DNA of 64,000 nucleotides from Blastocladiella emersonii ATCC 22665. Its lineage: Eukaryota > Blastocladiomycota > Blastocladiomycetes > Blastocladiales > Blastocladiaceae. Below, piece by piece: positions 32,073 through 42,417 of the stretch (positions within the stretch are counted from its first letter, which is position 1; each line of letters begins with the position of its first letter). Location of the stretch: positions 1,178,001 through 1,242,000 of the forward strand of contig JANHCV010000011.1 of NCBI GenBank assembly GCA_025594325.1, read 5' to 3'. The notes below the pieces were generated by a model. It ran no database searches. It was given only the letters and a program-made list of their open reading frames with translations, and was not told the DNA's origin. Position numbers and translations under genes: made by a program.

Positions 32073-33854
32073 TTAGGCGGCGGGCGACGTGGTCGTGGTC
32101 GGCGACGGCGGGAGCGGGGTCTCGGACGCGACGACGACGGACGTCGGGCGCGCGGCGGGCGCGGGCACGGCGGCGGACTCGGCCTCGTCGTCGGTCACCT
32201 CGACCTCCATCTCGACCTCGACAAGCTCCTCGGCGGCGGGGTACGCGTCGGCCTCCTCGTCGCTCTCCTCGTCGACGACCTCCTCGTACACTTCCTCGTA
32301 CGTCTCCTCCTCATCCTCCTCCTCCTCGTCAGCCTCGTCATCCGCCTCCTCCCCACCGCCAATGAGCCCGCTGAGCTCTTCCGCAACCGCGGCCGCGGCC
32401 GCGAGCCGCGACGTGCGTCGGTCGGCCTCGGACGTCATACTCCCGATGCGGCGGAGATCGTCGGCGATCTCGTCATCGAGCTCGGCGAGTGAGCGGCGCC
32501 ACTCGTTAGACGGCGACGCGACGTTGCGGGGGAGGATCATGGACTGGGGGCGCTGCTGGGCGTTGGACAAGCGGCGGGCGTAGTTGGCGGTCGAGTGCCC
32601 GAGGACCGACGCGGGGCGCGGGGACGCGGCGCGGGACGCGATCTCGTTGGCGACGAGCTGCGAGAGCGTGGACATGACGGAGGCGCGCTTCTTGAGGGCG
32701 AGACCGCCGCCGCCGTACACCTGCTCGTTCCAGTCGTCGTCGTCGTGGTCGTCGGCGTGCTCGACGAACTCGACGGGCTCGTCTTCTTCGTCCTCGGACG
32801 ACGACTCGGCGTCCGGGTGGTTGGACGGGGAAGCGCGGAGCGCCGTCGCGTAGATCCGGTGCGTCGTGTCGTGCATCATCTCCTCCTCCTCCTCCTCGTC
32901 CTCGCTCGTGGCCGTCTCCGGGTCGGCGACGTACTCGCCGCCGTCGGCGCCGAACAGCTCGCGCGACACGGCGTCCTGACGATGGCGCAGGTGGTGGTTC
33001 CACGCGACGTGGTCGTCGGCCATCGGGTACTCGGACTCGCCGACGAGGTCGTCGTCGTCGAAATCGCCGCCGAGGGCGCGCGCCGCCGCCGCCACGTGCG
33101 CGTCGCGCGAAAGACCCGCCGCCGCGGCCGCCGCGGCGCCGGGCATGTGGTGGTCGGGGATGTAGTGCATGGGCGCGGCGTGCAGTGGGGCGGCGTGCGA
33201 GGACGCGTGCGAGAGGTGCGAGCGGGAATCGTCGAAGACGTGCTTGTTCATCATGGTCGACGAGCGCGAGGGGACGCCCGAGGCGTCGGCGACGGGGATC
33301 AGGTGGGCGGGCGCGATATGCGAGTGCGGGCGCAGGGTGATCTTGGCGTTGCCCGACGCGTACGCCGCGCGGGTTTGGGGAGCAGGCTGGGCGACAAAGT
33401 TCTCGACGACCGACTCAGCGAGCGCGCGCGTGCGGGAAGCGACCTGGAGGTACTGGAACAGGAACGCGGCGAAGAGGACGGATCCGAGGAACGCGAGGGC
33501 GCCGAGGAGGACGAGCCCGCCGAGGACCATGGCGACGGCCTGCACGCCCACAACGGCCATGGCGGCGACGGCGACGGCGAAGAAGAGCGTGACGGCCGAG
33601 TACAGGGCGTAGAGGGCGAGCGGGAGCGCCGAGGCCAGGGCGAACCGCGACACGTACGGCGCGAGCTGCGGGTAGTGCTTGCAGTACCGCGCAATCACGC
33701 GGTTGCACTTGGCCATGTACGTCGTGAGGACGGTGACGGCCTGGTCCTGCAGGGCCGCTAGGACCGCGCCCACCGACCAGTAGCTGTCGAGCGTCTCGAT
33801 GGGCCGCGCCGGCGTGCCCTCGTACGGGTACCGCGGGATGGCCGAGAGTGACAT
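32073..33854 (-). CDS. Membrane-hairpin protein with acidic C-tail, promethin/LDAF1-like
   Basis: Single exon, 593 residues. A short N-terminus and an amphipathic region (VLTTYMAKCNRVIARYCKHY) precede a long hydrophobic block of about 75 residues that could form two hairpins (LYALYSAVTLFFAVAVAAMA, GGLVLLGALAFLGSVLFAAF). That pattern resembles promethin/LDAF1, the seipin partner in lipid-droplet formation at the ER. The similarity is one of layout, so the name is tentative. The C-terminal 400 residues are His-, Ser- and strongly Asp/Glu-rich (for example EEADDEADEEEEDEEETYEE) and probably disordered. The start is the first Met after the intergenic region. It shares a 213-bp promoter with the STN1-like gene. 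Confidence 0.6.
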   Translation of the reverse strand: MSLSAIPRYPYEGTPARPIETLDSYWSVGAVLAALQDQAVTVLTTYMAKCNRVIARYCKHYPQLAPYVSRFALASALPLALYALYSAVTLFFAVAVAAMAVVGVQAVAMVLGGLVLLGALAFLGSVLFAAFLFQYLQVASRTRALAESVVENFVAQPAPQTRAAYASGNAKITLRPHSHIAPAHLIPVADASGVPSRSSTMMNKHVFDDSRSHLSHASSHAAPLHAAPMHYIPDHHMPGAAAAAAAGLSRDAHVAAAARALGGDFDDDDLVGESEYPMADDHVAWNHHLRHRQDAVSRELFGADGGEYVADPETATSEDEEEEEEMMHDTTHRIYATALRASPSNHPDAESSSEDEEDEPVEFVEHADDHDDDDWNEQVYGGGGLALKKRASVMSTLSQLVANEIASRAASPRPASVLGHSTANYARRLSNAQQRPQSMILPRNVASPSNEWRRSLAELDDEIADDLRRIGSMTSEADRRTSRLAAAAAVAEELSGLIGGGEEADDEADEEEEDEEETYEEVYEEVVDEESDEEADAYPAAEELVEVEMEVEVTDDEAESAAVPAPAARPTSVVVASETPLPPSPTTTTSPAA

Positions 33855-33909
33855 TGCCTTTTTGGGTTCTCTATGAGTGCATGCGCGCTGCCTCGTGTGC
33901 AGCGTCCTT

Positions 33910-33931
33910 GAAGGAGAGAGAGAGAGAGAGA
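33910..33931 (+). repeat. GA dinucleotide microsatellite
   Basis: GA run between the divergent starts at 33854 (minus) and 34068 (plus); GA tracts in short divergent promoters often act as GAGA-type sites, but that is only a possibility here. Confidence 0.8.
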
Positions 33932-34067
33932 AGGGATGAGTGGCGAAGGCGGAAGCGGGTGGCGACGGCCGGCTGTTCCTCATGGGGCCTCGTCGCTCAG
34001 CCCGGCCCCACTTCCGTGACATCACCTCTGCTCTCCCGTTTACGACGTCTCGAATGTAACACATCAC

Positions 34068-34892
34068 ATGCAGCACGGCCCGACCGCGACGACGTTCCCG
34101 GTGCTGGGCGTGCACGTCGCGACCGCGCTCGAGCCCGTGCGCTCGGCCGGGACCACGGCCTTCAAGCTGTGCGGGCACGTCCTGCGCGACGTGCAGGTGA
34201 CGGGCGTCGTCACGTCGGTCGGCACGCCGGGGAACATGGTGACGGCCCACGGTACGCCGGACCGGGTCGCGTTCAAGGCGCCGACTCACTCGCATCCCCC
34301 AAAAGTCGACGACGGCTCGGGCCACGCGGTGCTGACGGTGCGGTGGGTGACGGGCGAGGCGCGGCGGCTCGCGGACACGGCGTTCCGCGACGCGGCGTGC
34401 GTGCCGAAGCTCGGCGATCTCGTGCGTGTCACAGGCACGCTGCGCGAGTACCGCGGCGAGCGGCAGGTCAGCGTCACGCACTGGGGTCCGTACCCTCCCT
34501 CACACTCTCCCCTCATTCAACTCATCTGACCCTGACGCGTAGAGACCATGACCGACCCGAACGAAGAGTGCCTGGACCGCCTGCTCGCCGTGCAGGCGTA
34601 CGCGCACCTCGCCGCGCTGCCTCCCCCTCTCTCAGCGTGGGCCGAACGCGTCGGCGCGCGCGTCACGGCGCTCGCGCGGACGGTGCCCGGCACAAGCCAG
34701 CGCGGGGTCACCTACGCGCAGGCGTGGGACGACGCGGGCGTGCGCGAGCTTCTGGCGGTGGCGGGCAGCGACGACCCGCCCGAGTTTGTCCTGTCCGACA
34801 CGCTGCACGCGCTGGTCGCCGCGGGGTACCTCGCGCTGGCGTGTCCGCGGCGCGGGCTGTTTGTTCTCCCGACCGCGGGTGCGAAGCGATGA
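34068..34892 (+). CDS. STN1: STN1-like OB-fold protein (CST telomere complex)
   Basis: STN1 is the RPA32-like subunit of the CST complex, which caps telomeres and recruits polymerase alpha-primase. Exons 34068-34251, 34306-34485 and 34543-34892 join in phase 1 (introns 54 and 57 bp) to 237 residues. The OB fold starts LGVHVATALEPVRSAG, continues VQVTGVVTSVGTPGNM, and the first splice restores HVDDGSGHAVLTVRW, the (I/V)DDGSG signature of STN1/RPA2. KLGDLVRVTGTLREYRGERQ is the next OB strand pair. The C-terminal 110 residues are predicted helical and fit the winged-helix part. Shorter than yeast STN1. An RPA2 paralogue is the main alternative. Convergent with TOA2, 53 bp apart. Confidence 0.7.
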
Positions 34893-34945
34893 GAAAGAAA
34901 CGTTTTATGAACCCTTCATCGCTGGGTCCGCTGTACAATCGCCCG

Positions 34946-35318
34946 TTAGGCGTCGGGGCGCTTACACGCGATGATCTTGACCTTGTCGGCGTGGATGTTC
35001 TCGCGGTCGAACTTGAAGGTGACGTCGCGCAGGATGAAGGTCCACACGTCGTCGCAGTTGCGGTACGTGCTCAGCGACCCGCGGAACGAGCCGCGCGCGT
35101 TCACCTGGCTCAGCTGCGCCGAGATGGCGCGGTCAAACTATAGCTCTGCGTCAGCGCAAGAGGTGATTGCTCACACGGCAAGCAAACCGTACGTGGCCCA
35201 GCACGCGGTTCGCGACCGACGCCTGGATGGTGCCCGTCTGGATCATGTCATCGAGCGCGTCCGTCAGCGCCTGCCCGATGGTCGAGTTGCGGTAGTGCAG
35301 GTAGTCGGTCGAGTTCAT
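34946..35318 (-). CDS. TOA2: TFIIA small (gamma) subunit
   Basis: General transcription factor that stabilises TBP on TATA DNA. Exon 1 35318-35193 ([18 protein letters not shown] through ANRVLGH), intron 35192-35138 (55 bp, GTACGG...TATAG with GCTGACGC branch motif), exon 2 35137-34946 (FDRAISAQL... to KRPDA), 105 residues. The N-terminal four-helix part ([18 protein letters not shown]) and the beta-barrel part ([19 protein letters not shown], then DKVKIIACK) match TFIIA-gamma along the full length, and family size is about 105-120. It shares the 770-bp promoter region 35319-36087 with the carboxypeptidase gene. Confidence 0.96.
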
Positions 35319-36087
35319 GGTCGGCGCTGGATGCGTTGCAGCAAGTCTCGCGGTCGAGTGCGGCCATCGGCGCCGGCGAACGCGCCTTGGTCGCTCCCTT
35401 TCGAGGCTGAATGCACCACCCACGTGCGTTATCCGGACCATCCCGATTCCCCATCCCGAAAGACCAGATCACTCCGCTGATCACTCCTGCATGACGTGCG
35501 CCACACTTCCTGGGTCCTCTGGCCGCGGCGGCGCGCGAGTCAACCGCCTGCCCGCCCTTGTCGTCGCCGCCAGCGCCCACCGCCGCCGCGCGTGCCAGGG
35601 ACTGGCCACCGCCGCCGTCACATGCAGCAACAGCTCGGCCGCCGTGGCCGCGGATTGGTCGGCGTCCCTTGTCCCTGCCCGCGCGCGACCTCATCAATCA
35701 AAGTGCGAACGCCGCCCGTTTCACTGCGGCTGAGGGCGGGGCGGGCAGCGTTCAGCCTCCTCCTCCACCGCTGCTGTTCGTTCTCTCTCCCTGAAAGCGA
35801 CCTTCATCGACTACGACGACTTCCCGCGCCCGTGCTCAAGTTGCTGCAACCGCCGCTGTCGACCTTTCGCATCGCGGCCTCTGCGCCATCCTCTCCTATA
35901 GACGCCGCCCTGGCCCCCACTCCCCTCCCTTCCTCCCATCTCCTCCTCCATCATCACCATAGACGGGGCCGGACCCTCACTTTTCATTTCAATCCCCCGC
36001 GCTCTTTCATCATCGTGCGTGGCCCCATACTGCCCTCCATGGCATCACCTCGCTAACCCTTTCTCTGATCCTCGCGTAGCCTCCATC
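35319..36087. promoter_or_regulatory. Divergent intergenic region between TOA2 and carboxypeptidase
   Basis: No gene seen. Pyrimidine-rich tracts (around 35750-35800 and 35925-35970) occupy the carboxypeptidase side. Confidence 0.4.
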
Positions 36088-37780
36088 ATGAAGCGCACCA
36101 TCTCCTTGTCGGTCGTCGCGGCGCTCGCGCTGATGGCCCTGGTGGCCGTCACCTCGGCGGCCCCCTCCCCCGCCCCACTCGACTCGTCGGGCCTGTCGGG
36201 CCTCGGCAGCCCGATGCTCACCGACGCCAACGGCACCGCGACCACATCCGTGTACGACGGGCACCAGGTCGTGCGCGTGTTCGCCGACGCGTCCGAGGGC
36301 GCGCTCGCGGGGTTCATCGCCGTACGATTCCCCAAAAGTCCATCGCACGCGTGGTTGCTAAACCTCGTCCGCGTGTAGACGAACCACATTGACATGTGGT
36401 CCGACACGGCGCCGATGCGGGACCACGTCGACCTGCGGCTCTCCCCCGCCGAGCAGGTGCTCCTGCGCGCGGCCGTGCCCGGCGCGCAGACGGAGGTGCT
36501 CGTCGCGGACGTGGGCGAGCTGCTGCGCGCCTCCCTCGCCACCGCCCCGCGCGGTGGGCCGCGCAAACAGCAGACCGACGACGGGTCGCTGCGCGCGCAG
36601 TTCAAGCTCGACTCGAGCTACCTGCCGCTTCCCCAAATCGCTTCGTTCGTCGACGCGCTCGCGGCCAAGTCGCCGCACCTCGTCGCCAAGTCGGCGGCGG
36701 GGCAGAGCTACGAGAAGCGCGACATTCTCGCCGTCAAGGTCGGCGCGAAGCGCCAGGGCGGGATCAAGCAGGGCATCGTGGTCATGGGCGGCGTACACGC
36801 GCGCGAGTGGGTCGGTCCGGCCGTCGTGCTGAACGCGATGCACGACCTGGTCGCCGGGTACGGCGTAGTCCCGCGGATCACGGCGCTGCTCGACTTCTTC
36901 GACATCTACTTTCTCCCCGTCGTCAACCCGGACGGGTACGCGTACTCGATGGACAAGGACCGGCTGTGGCGCAAGTCGCGCCAGCCGACGGCGAACCCGA
37001 GCTGTGTCGGGATCGACGTCAACCGCAACTTTCCCTACAAGTGGGAGACGATGCCTGCCGCCGGTACGGGTGGCAAGCCCGCCTCCGAGTGCGACATCAC
37101 ATACCCGGGCGCGCGCGCGGGCGACGCGGCCGAGGTGGCCGCCGTGACCGCGTGGCTCAAGAAGCTGCAGGAGACGGAGCGCGCGTCCCTCAAACTCGCG
37201 GGCCTGTTCGACCTGCACGCGTACTCGCAGCTGTGGATGTACCCGTACGGGTGGTCGTGCTCGACGAAAGCGCCCGACGCGCCCGCGCTGCAGGCGACGG
37301 CGGACCGCGCCGCGGCCGCGATCAAGGGCGTCTCGGGGGCCTCGTTCAAGGTCGGCCAGATCTGTAACACCATCTACCAGGCCGCCGGCAGCTCGGCCGA
37401 CTGGGCGTACGCCGAGCTCGGGATCACGTTCGCGTACGCGCTCGAGCTGAGTCCCGGGCCTGACACGCCGTCGGGGTTCCTGCTCCCGCCGACCGGGATC
37501 GCGGCGGCGTTCAATGAGACCCAGGGTACGCTACGTTTTTCCGGACTTTCGTCTATCGCGCTAATGATCCTTCTCGGAACGTGTAGCCGGCTTCCTCGCG
37601 TCGCTCGAGTCCATCAAGGAGCACCTGGGCGGCGGCCCGACGCTGCCGGGCTCGCCCAAGGCGCTGGCCAACGGCGAGTCGGCCGCCACAGTCGTTCCCG
37701 CCAAGACGAGCGACGGCGCGACGCACCTCGCCGCGTCGGTCCCTCTTCTCCTCGCTGCTTCCTTTGCGCTCCTCGTGTAA
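36088..37780 (+). CDS. Secreted M14 zinc carboxypeptidase, likely GPI-anchored
   Basis: Exopeptidase removing C-terminal residues outside the cell. Exons 36088-36321, 36379-37525 and 37587-37780 (introns 57 and 61 bp, both GTACG...GTGTAG) give 524 residues. A signal peptide is clear (MKRTISLSVVAALALMALVAVTSA). The propeptide contains VRVFADASEGALAGF and IDMWSD. Catalytic residues are visible: Zn ligands in GGVHAREWVG (HxxE) and the His of LFDLHAYSQL, the substrate Arg in DVNRNFPYKW, and the catalytic Glu in YALELSPG. The last exon adds a Gly/Ser/Thr stretch and a hydrophobic end (LAASVPLLLAASFALLV) without a basic tail, as expected for a GPI signal. Ends 29 bp from the convergent CEP43-like gene. 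Confidence 0.95.
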
Positions 37781-37809
37781 CCGTGAATCACCATCATATA
37801 TCGCGTTCG

Positions 37810-39177
37810 CTACACATCCTCCATGACCAGCTCGGGCCGCGCGTGGAACACCTCGTACGCGCCGAGCCCCATGCCGCGGAAATCATCCACGTCAAACGAG
37901 ACCGTGTAGTCGGTCGTGTCAAGCACCGACGAGTCGTCCGAGTCCGAGTCCGAATCGCCGGCGGCCGTGCCCGCCGCGGCGGTGGTGGGCGATGCGGGTG
38001 TTGACGAGGTGGTGGTGGTGGTGAGCGTGCGCTTGAGAGGCGCGGCGGATGAGGAAGACGAGTTGAGCAGGTCGTCGAGCGCATCGTCGAGGTCTTCCTC
38101 GGCGATCGACTCCTCAATCTCCTCGACCTCGCTCTCGTCCGAGCCGGCCGTCAGCACAACCGCCGTCCGCGCAGCCGCTCCCGCCGCTCCCGCCGCCGCG
38201 GCAGCCGTGTCAAGCGGAGTCATTGTCAGCGGGCTCGGCGCGACGAGCGGCGTGAGGACCGGCGCCGCAGTCGAGCTCACAAGTCGGAGCGGCGGCAGCG
38301 CGGCGGCGGACTCGCTGTCCTTGCTGAGCGGCGGCGGGAGCGATGGCAGAGTCCGCGCCGCCGCTGCCGCGGTTGCGCTCGCGCTGGAGTCGGCGGCGAG
38401 CGGACCGCTCGAGCTGCTCGACAGCGACGTGCCGCACGACGGTGGGAGCGGAGGTGGTGGGAGCGGTTCAGAGTCGAGCTTGGGCTCTGGCACAGCAGCG
38501 GCAGCGGCGGGCGGTGATGGCAGAGACGGGAGGGCCACGGTTGGCGGACGCGGCGACGCGGGGAGTGGGGAGACAGGAGCTGAGGCCGGCGGAGACGAGA
38601 CCGCGACGGGCACGGGCGACCGCGGCGAGCTGAGCGCGATCGAGACGAGCGAGTCGGCATCGTCCCTCCCCGCCCCCACCTCCTTCGGCCGCGCGGCCAG
38701 CGCCGCGATCAGCGACCCGCCTCGCGCGTCGGCCTCGTTGACGCCCCAGTGCGCAGCGAGCGCGGCGCGCGACACGACGTGCGCGCGGTCCGTGGCCGTC
38801 TCGAGCAGGAAGGTGTGCAGCGAGTGCGAGAGCCCGTAGTAGGCGAGGAACTCGGCCACGAGCGACAGGACGTGTGGCGGGACCGTGCTCGAGAGCGGCG
38901 GAGTGTCGAGGTGCGCCGAGGGAGATTTGCGGTGGAGCAGGTCGAAGGCGGTTGCGGAGAGTTGGGCCTATGGCGAGTGCGGGGTTAGTGAGGGGGGGTA
39001 GGATGGGTGAGGGTGGAGGGGACGGACCTTGATCTTGGCCAGGTCGCCGCGCGGCTCGAGCTCGGCGCGCAGGAGGCCCGTCAGATGCTTGACCTTGTCG
39101 CGCTGCGCGGGCGAGAGAGAGGCCAGGGACGGCGCCGTCGTGGCGGCCGGTGGTTGTGGGCGGAGAACGGAGGCCAT
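37810..39177 (-). CDS. CEP43: CEP43/FOP-like centrosomal (basal body) protein
   Basis: FOP/TON1-family proteins dimerise through an N-terminal LisH-type domain and act at centrosomes and basal bodies. Exon 1 39177-39028, intron 39027-38968 (60 bp, GTCCGT...ATAG), exon 2 38967-37810, giving 435 residues. Residues about 33-105 show the conserved layout: HLTGLLRAELEPRGDLAKI, KAQLSATAFDLLHRK, then SLVAEFLAYYGLSHSLHTF, which parallels the FOP pattern LR-ELRA-VF followed by LVAEFLQFFNLDFTL. A long Ser/Pro/Ala linker follows. Near the C-terminus is an acidic patch, ESEVEEIEESIAEEDLDD, like the EEIEEDLSVEIDD-type tail of vertebrate FOP. Head-to-head with SCAR/WAVE across 318 bp. Confidence 0.75.
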
Positions 39178-39495
39178 GGTCGGTCGGTCGGTCGGTTGGT
39201 CGTCTATGAATCTAATTGGTCTAGTTGATGCGTCTATGTCTATGAGAGCTGCATGTCTAGTTGCGTTGCGTTTCGAGAGAGCGAGGGCCGAGTCGAACAA
39301 CCCGGTTGCACCGCGACGCGACGCGACGCGCGACGCGTTTTCGTGAGACACGCTTGTCTCCCGCGCGTCACGCGTGCATCAGCTGACGCGCCCCCGACGC
39401 GTTTGCGACGCGTGTCGCCTTCGCCCTTTTCGCCTCTCGCGAACCCCCTTGATCGATCAGCGCGCATGAATCACCACGCGCAGTGAGACGCAAAA
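39178..39495. promoter_or_regulatory. Bidirectional promoter between CEP43-like and SCAR/WAVE genes
   Basis: 318 bp separate the two divergent start codons, so both genes must use this segment. It contains several CGACGCGT-type repeats (39312-39345, 39395-39415) related to the CGCGTC motifs dispersed in the window. Confidence 0.6.
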
Positions 39496-41158
39496 ATGAC
39501 CTTCGTCAAGCACCTGGTGACGACGGACCCGCCGCCGCCGGTCGCGCCCAACACGCCGGCGAACCTGACGGCGCTCGAGACGCAGCGCCTGCACACGCTG
39601 CAGCTGATCCGATGCATCGACTCGCTCGCCCAGCTCACGACGCACGCGTCGGCCGTCATGGAGGGTGCGGCTCGCCGATCGCTTTCGTCGCGCCGAACGA
39701 GCTGACGCGGCGCAACCTGCTGTAGACCTGCACCAGTCGGTCCTCGGCGCAGTGACGCGGACTAGCTCGCTCGACACGCACCTGACGTCGCTCGGCGCCG
39801 CAACCGCTGACCCAGCCCTCGCGTGGTCGCCGCCCGAGGCGTACCTGACGTCGCACCCTCCGCGCGTGCGCGACGACCCGTCGGCGCCGGCCGCGGGCAA
39901 GACGCAGATTTCGGGGTTCCTGACCAAGTCGTCGCGCCCCGCGAGCATGCAGGCGGAGCTCGCGCAGTGCGCGGCGCCGCCGCGCCTCGACCTGCTCGAC
40001 GCGTACCGCGACGACGGCGTCGCCAGCATGACGCGGTACTCGTACCCGGACTTTTTCGTCGACGAGTGGCGCAAGCTCATGTGCAAGGAGGAAGAGGAGC
40101 GCAAGAAGAAGAAGAAGCAGCGCAAGGCGAAGCGTAGCCCGAGTGTCGCTGCACGCACGCGGCGCGAGACGGCGCGGACTCGGCTCGATACCACGTCGAG
40201 CGCCGCGAGCGCAGCGAGCCGCGCGGCTGCCGAGACCAGCGGGCAGCAGACGGCGGCCAGTGCGGCGGCCGCGGGGATGCCTGGCGCGGGCGAGTCGTTT
40301 GGCGTCCATACCAGCACGTCGGTCGAGGTCCCGCCGCCGCCGCCGCCCGCGGCAGACGGCGCGCAGAGCGGTACCACCAGCAGCGTCCAGTGGGCCGAGG
40401 ACATGGTTCCGCCCCCGCCCCCGCCGCCCGCGGCCATCGATGCCGCGGCCGCTGGGTCGTGGCTCCCACCGCCACCGCCTCCGCCCGCACTCGAAGATGG
40501 CGGCGGGTTCGCGCTTCCGCCTCCACCACCGCCGCCGGCTGTCGGGTTTGACAGCGGCTCGCTCCCGCTGCCCCCACCGCCGCCTCCGCCGGCCATGGGC
40601 GGTGGTACGCTTCCTCCCCCGCCACCACCGCCCGCCGGGTTCGGCACCCTCCCACCTCCTCCCCCGCCGCCTCCGGCCATGGGTGCGGGCGCCCCGCCTC
40701 CGCCTCCCCCGCCGCCGTCGGGACCCGGAGCGGCTGCCGCCAACCGCGGCACGGGCGGTCCACCTCCGCCTCCCCCACCCCCGCCTCCCCCGGCCGCGGC
40801 CGCGGGCAGTCCCAGCGCTCCGCCTCCGCCTCCGCCGCCTCCGTCGAGCAGCAGCAGCGGCGGTGGTGCGCCGTCGCTCGCGGCGCTCGTCGCGCAGGCG
40901 CCGAAACTGCGTTCGACGTCGGCGGCGCCGCGCGACCCGGTCCCTGCGCCTGCGCCCGAGCCAGGTCTTGACGGCGTGCTGTCGTCGATCCGGGGCGGCG
41001 GGTTCAAGCTGCGCAAGGTGGATCCGCCGGTCGCCAAGAAGGCGCCGCTCAGCGCGACCGTCGGGAACGATGTGGCGAGTATCCTGATGCGGCGCGCGGC
41101 GATCGAGATGAGCGACAGCGAGGAGGAGAGTGGGCCGGAGGAGGACGATGATTGGTGA
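39496..41158 (+). CDS. SCAR: SCAR/WAVE family actin nucleation-promoting factor
   Basis: Activates the Arp2/3 complex downstream of Rac in the WAVE regulatory complex. Exon 1 39496-39664, intron 39665-39725 (61 bp, GTGCGG...GTAG), exon 2 39726-41158, 533 residues. The SCAR homology domain spans about 1-60 plus the first part of exon 2. The family hallmark after it is seen: LLDAYRDDGVASM, SYPDFFVDEWRKLMCKEEEE and a Lys-rich basic region (RKKKKKQRKAKR). A very long polyproline region follows (about residues 215-420). A WH2 motif (LDGVLSSIRGGGFKLRKV), a connector (GNDVASILMRRAAIEMSD) and an acidic end, EEESGPEEDDDW, complete the VCA module with its terminal Trp. WASH and WASP differ in N-terminal domains, so SCAR is the best call. 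Confidence 0.9.
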
Positions 41159-41214
41159 GATGGAGGGTGGGTTCTATTTGACTCTATATACAAACGATAT
41201 CTTCTACTGCTGCT

Positions 41215-42417
41215 CTACCAGTGCTGCTGCTGCGACCGCGGAGTCCGCGGCGGCGGAGCACTGCTGACCTGGCTGCCCACGTTGCTGCCGGCCGAGAACG
41301 ACATGCGCGACCACTCGTACGCGGGCGCGGGCGACCGCGCGCTCGCCGGCGAGTACAGCGGGACCGGCGTGTTGGGCGTGATGGGGCTCATCGGGAGCGA
41401 CTCGCCGCCGCGACCGCCGCCCATGAGCGGGTGGCCGGACGTCGGCGTCGTTGTGGCGGGCGACGGGACCGAGGCCGCGGCGGGCTTAGACGGGATGGTG
41501 ATGCTGAGTCGGCGCGACTGGGACTGTGACTGCGGGATCACGCTCTGCAGCTGGCCGCGGACCGTCGACGGGTTGGCGGTGGTCGTCTGGCCGCCGCCGT
41601 GGCCCGTCGTGAGGTTGCCACTGGACGAGTCGTCGACCATGAGGCTCACGGCCTTGATGCTGAGCGAAGCGTTGAGCGTGATGAGCGCGAGCAGAAACTG
41701 CTCCGTGTAGGTGCTCGAGACCCAGTCGTAGCCGGACCCTGACACGCTGAGGATGAGCGGGACCACGACGACGGCCGCGACGAGCAGCTCCATGACGCAG
41801 TAGATCCAGATGTTGTAGAACTGGCGAATCTGGCTGAACCGCTGTGCGAGGATCGGCGACTTGCGCGACAGGGACAAAAAGTAAATGTCGGACCCGATGG
41901 CCACGGCCGCGTAGTAGACGATGGACGCGACGTTGAACCCGCGGTACCCGAGCGAGAACGCGGCCGAGCTGCGTGCGCGCGCCGAGTCCCAGCCGTTGGT
42001 CGAGTACGCGTACACCTGGCACGCGACGCTGCTCGCGCCGAGGACCACGTAGCCCGCCGTGTACAGGTTGGCCCAGTTCTTCCACACGTTGAGCGTCGGG
42101 ATCACAGCCGTCATGCGCAGGAACGACAGGTGCACGGGGACCACCGAGTGCAGCCGCTTGAGCGCCGTGATGGCGACGATCATGGGCACCATGAACGACC
42201 ACGCCGGGTCGATAACCCACGTCGTGACGCTGAACACGACCAGCAAGTCGACCAGCAGGCTGACCAGACTGCTCGCGATGATGGCCTTCTGCAGCGCACG
42301 CGCCTTGTACCGCTGCGCCACGCAGTTGATCACGTTCACCGTCGTCATGACGCTCGGCCCGCTCGTCATCAGGCCCAAGAGCCGGTTGACGAGCAAGATC
42401 GCGCTTGGTCCGGTCAT
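41215..42417 (-). CDS. Seven-transmembrane protein, unknown function
   Basis: Single exon, 400 residues, starting at MTGPSAILLVNRLLG (an in-frame Met lies 34 codons upstream). Seven hydrophobic stretches are visible, including IIASSLVSLLVDLLVVFSV, YTAGYVVLGASSVACQVYA, IWIYCVMELLVAAVVVVPLI and FLLALITLNASLSIKAVSL. The 130-residue C-tail is Ser/Thr/Pro-rich with SRRLSITIP and may be a phosphorylation region. The layout recalls a GPCR-like or other fungal 7TM sensor, but no family motif was recognised. Its stop lies 56 bp from the convergent SCAR stop. Confidence 0.7.
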   Translation of the reverse strand: MTGPSAILLVNRLLGLMTSGPSVMTTVNVINCVAQRYKARALQKAIIASSLVSLLVDLLVVFSVTTWVIDPAWSFMVPMIVAITALKRLHSVVPVHLSFLRMTAVIPTLNVWKNWANLYTAGYVVLGASSVACQVYAYSTNGWDSARARSSAAFSLGYRGFNVASIVYYAAVAIGSDIYFLSLSRKSPILAQRFSQIRQFYNIWIYCVMELLVAAVVVVPLILSVSGSGYDWVSSTYTEQFLLALITLNASLSIKAVSLMVDDSSSGNLTTGHGGGQTTTANPSTVRGQLQSVIPQSQSQSRRLSITIPSKPAAASVPSPATTTPTSGHPLMGGGRGGESLPMSPITPNTPVPLYSPASARSPAPAYEWSRMSFSAGSNVGSQVSSAPPPRTPRSQQQHW

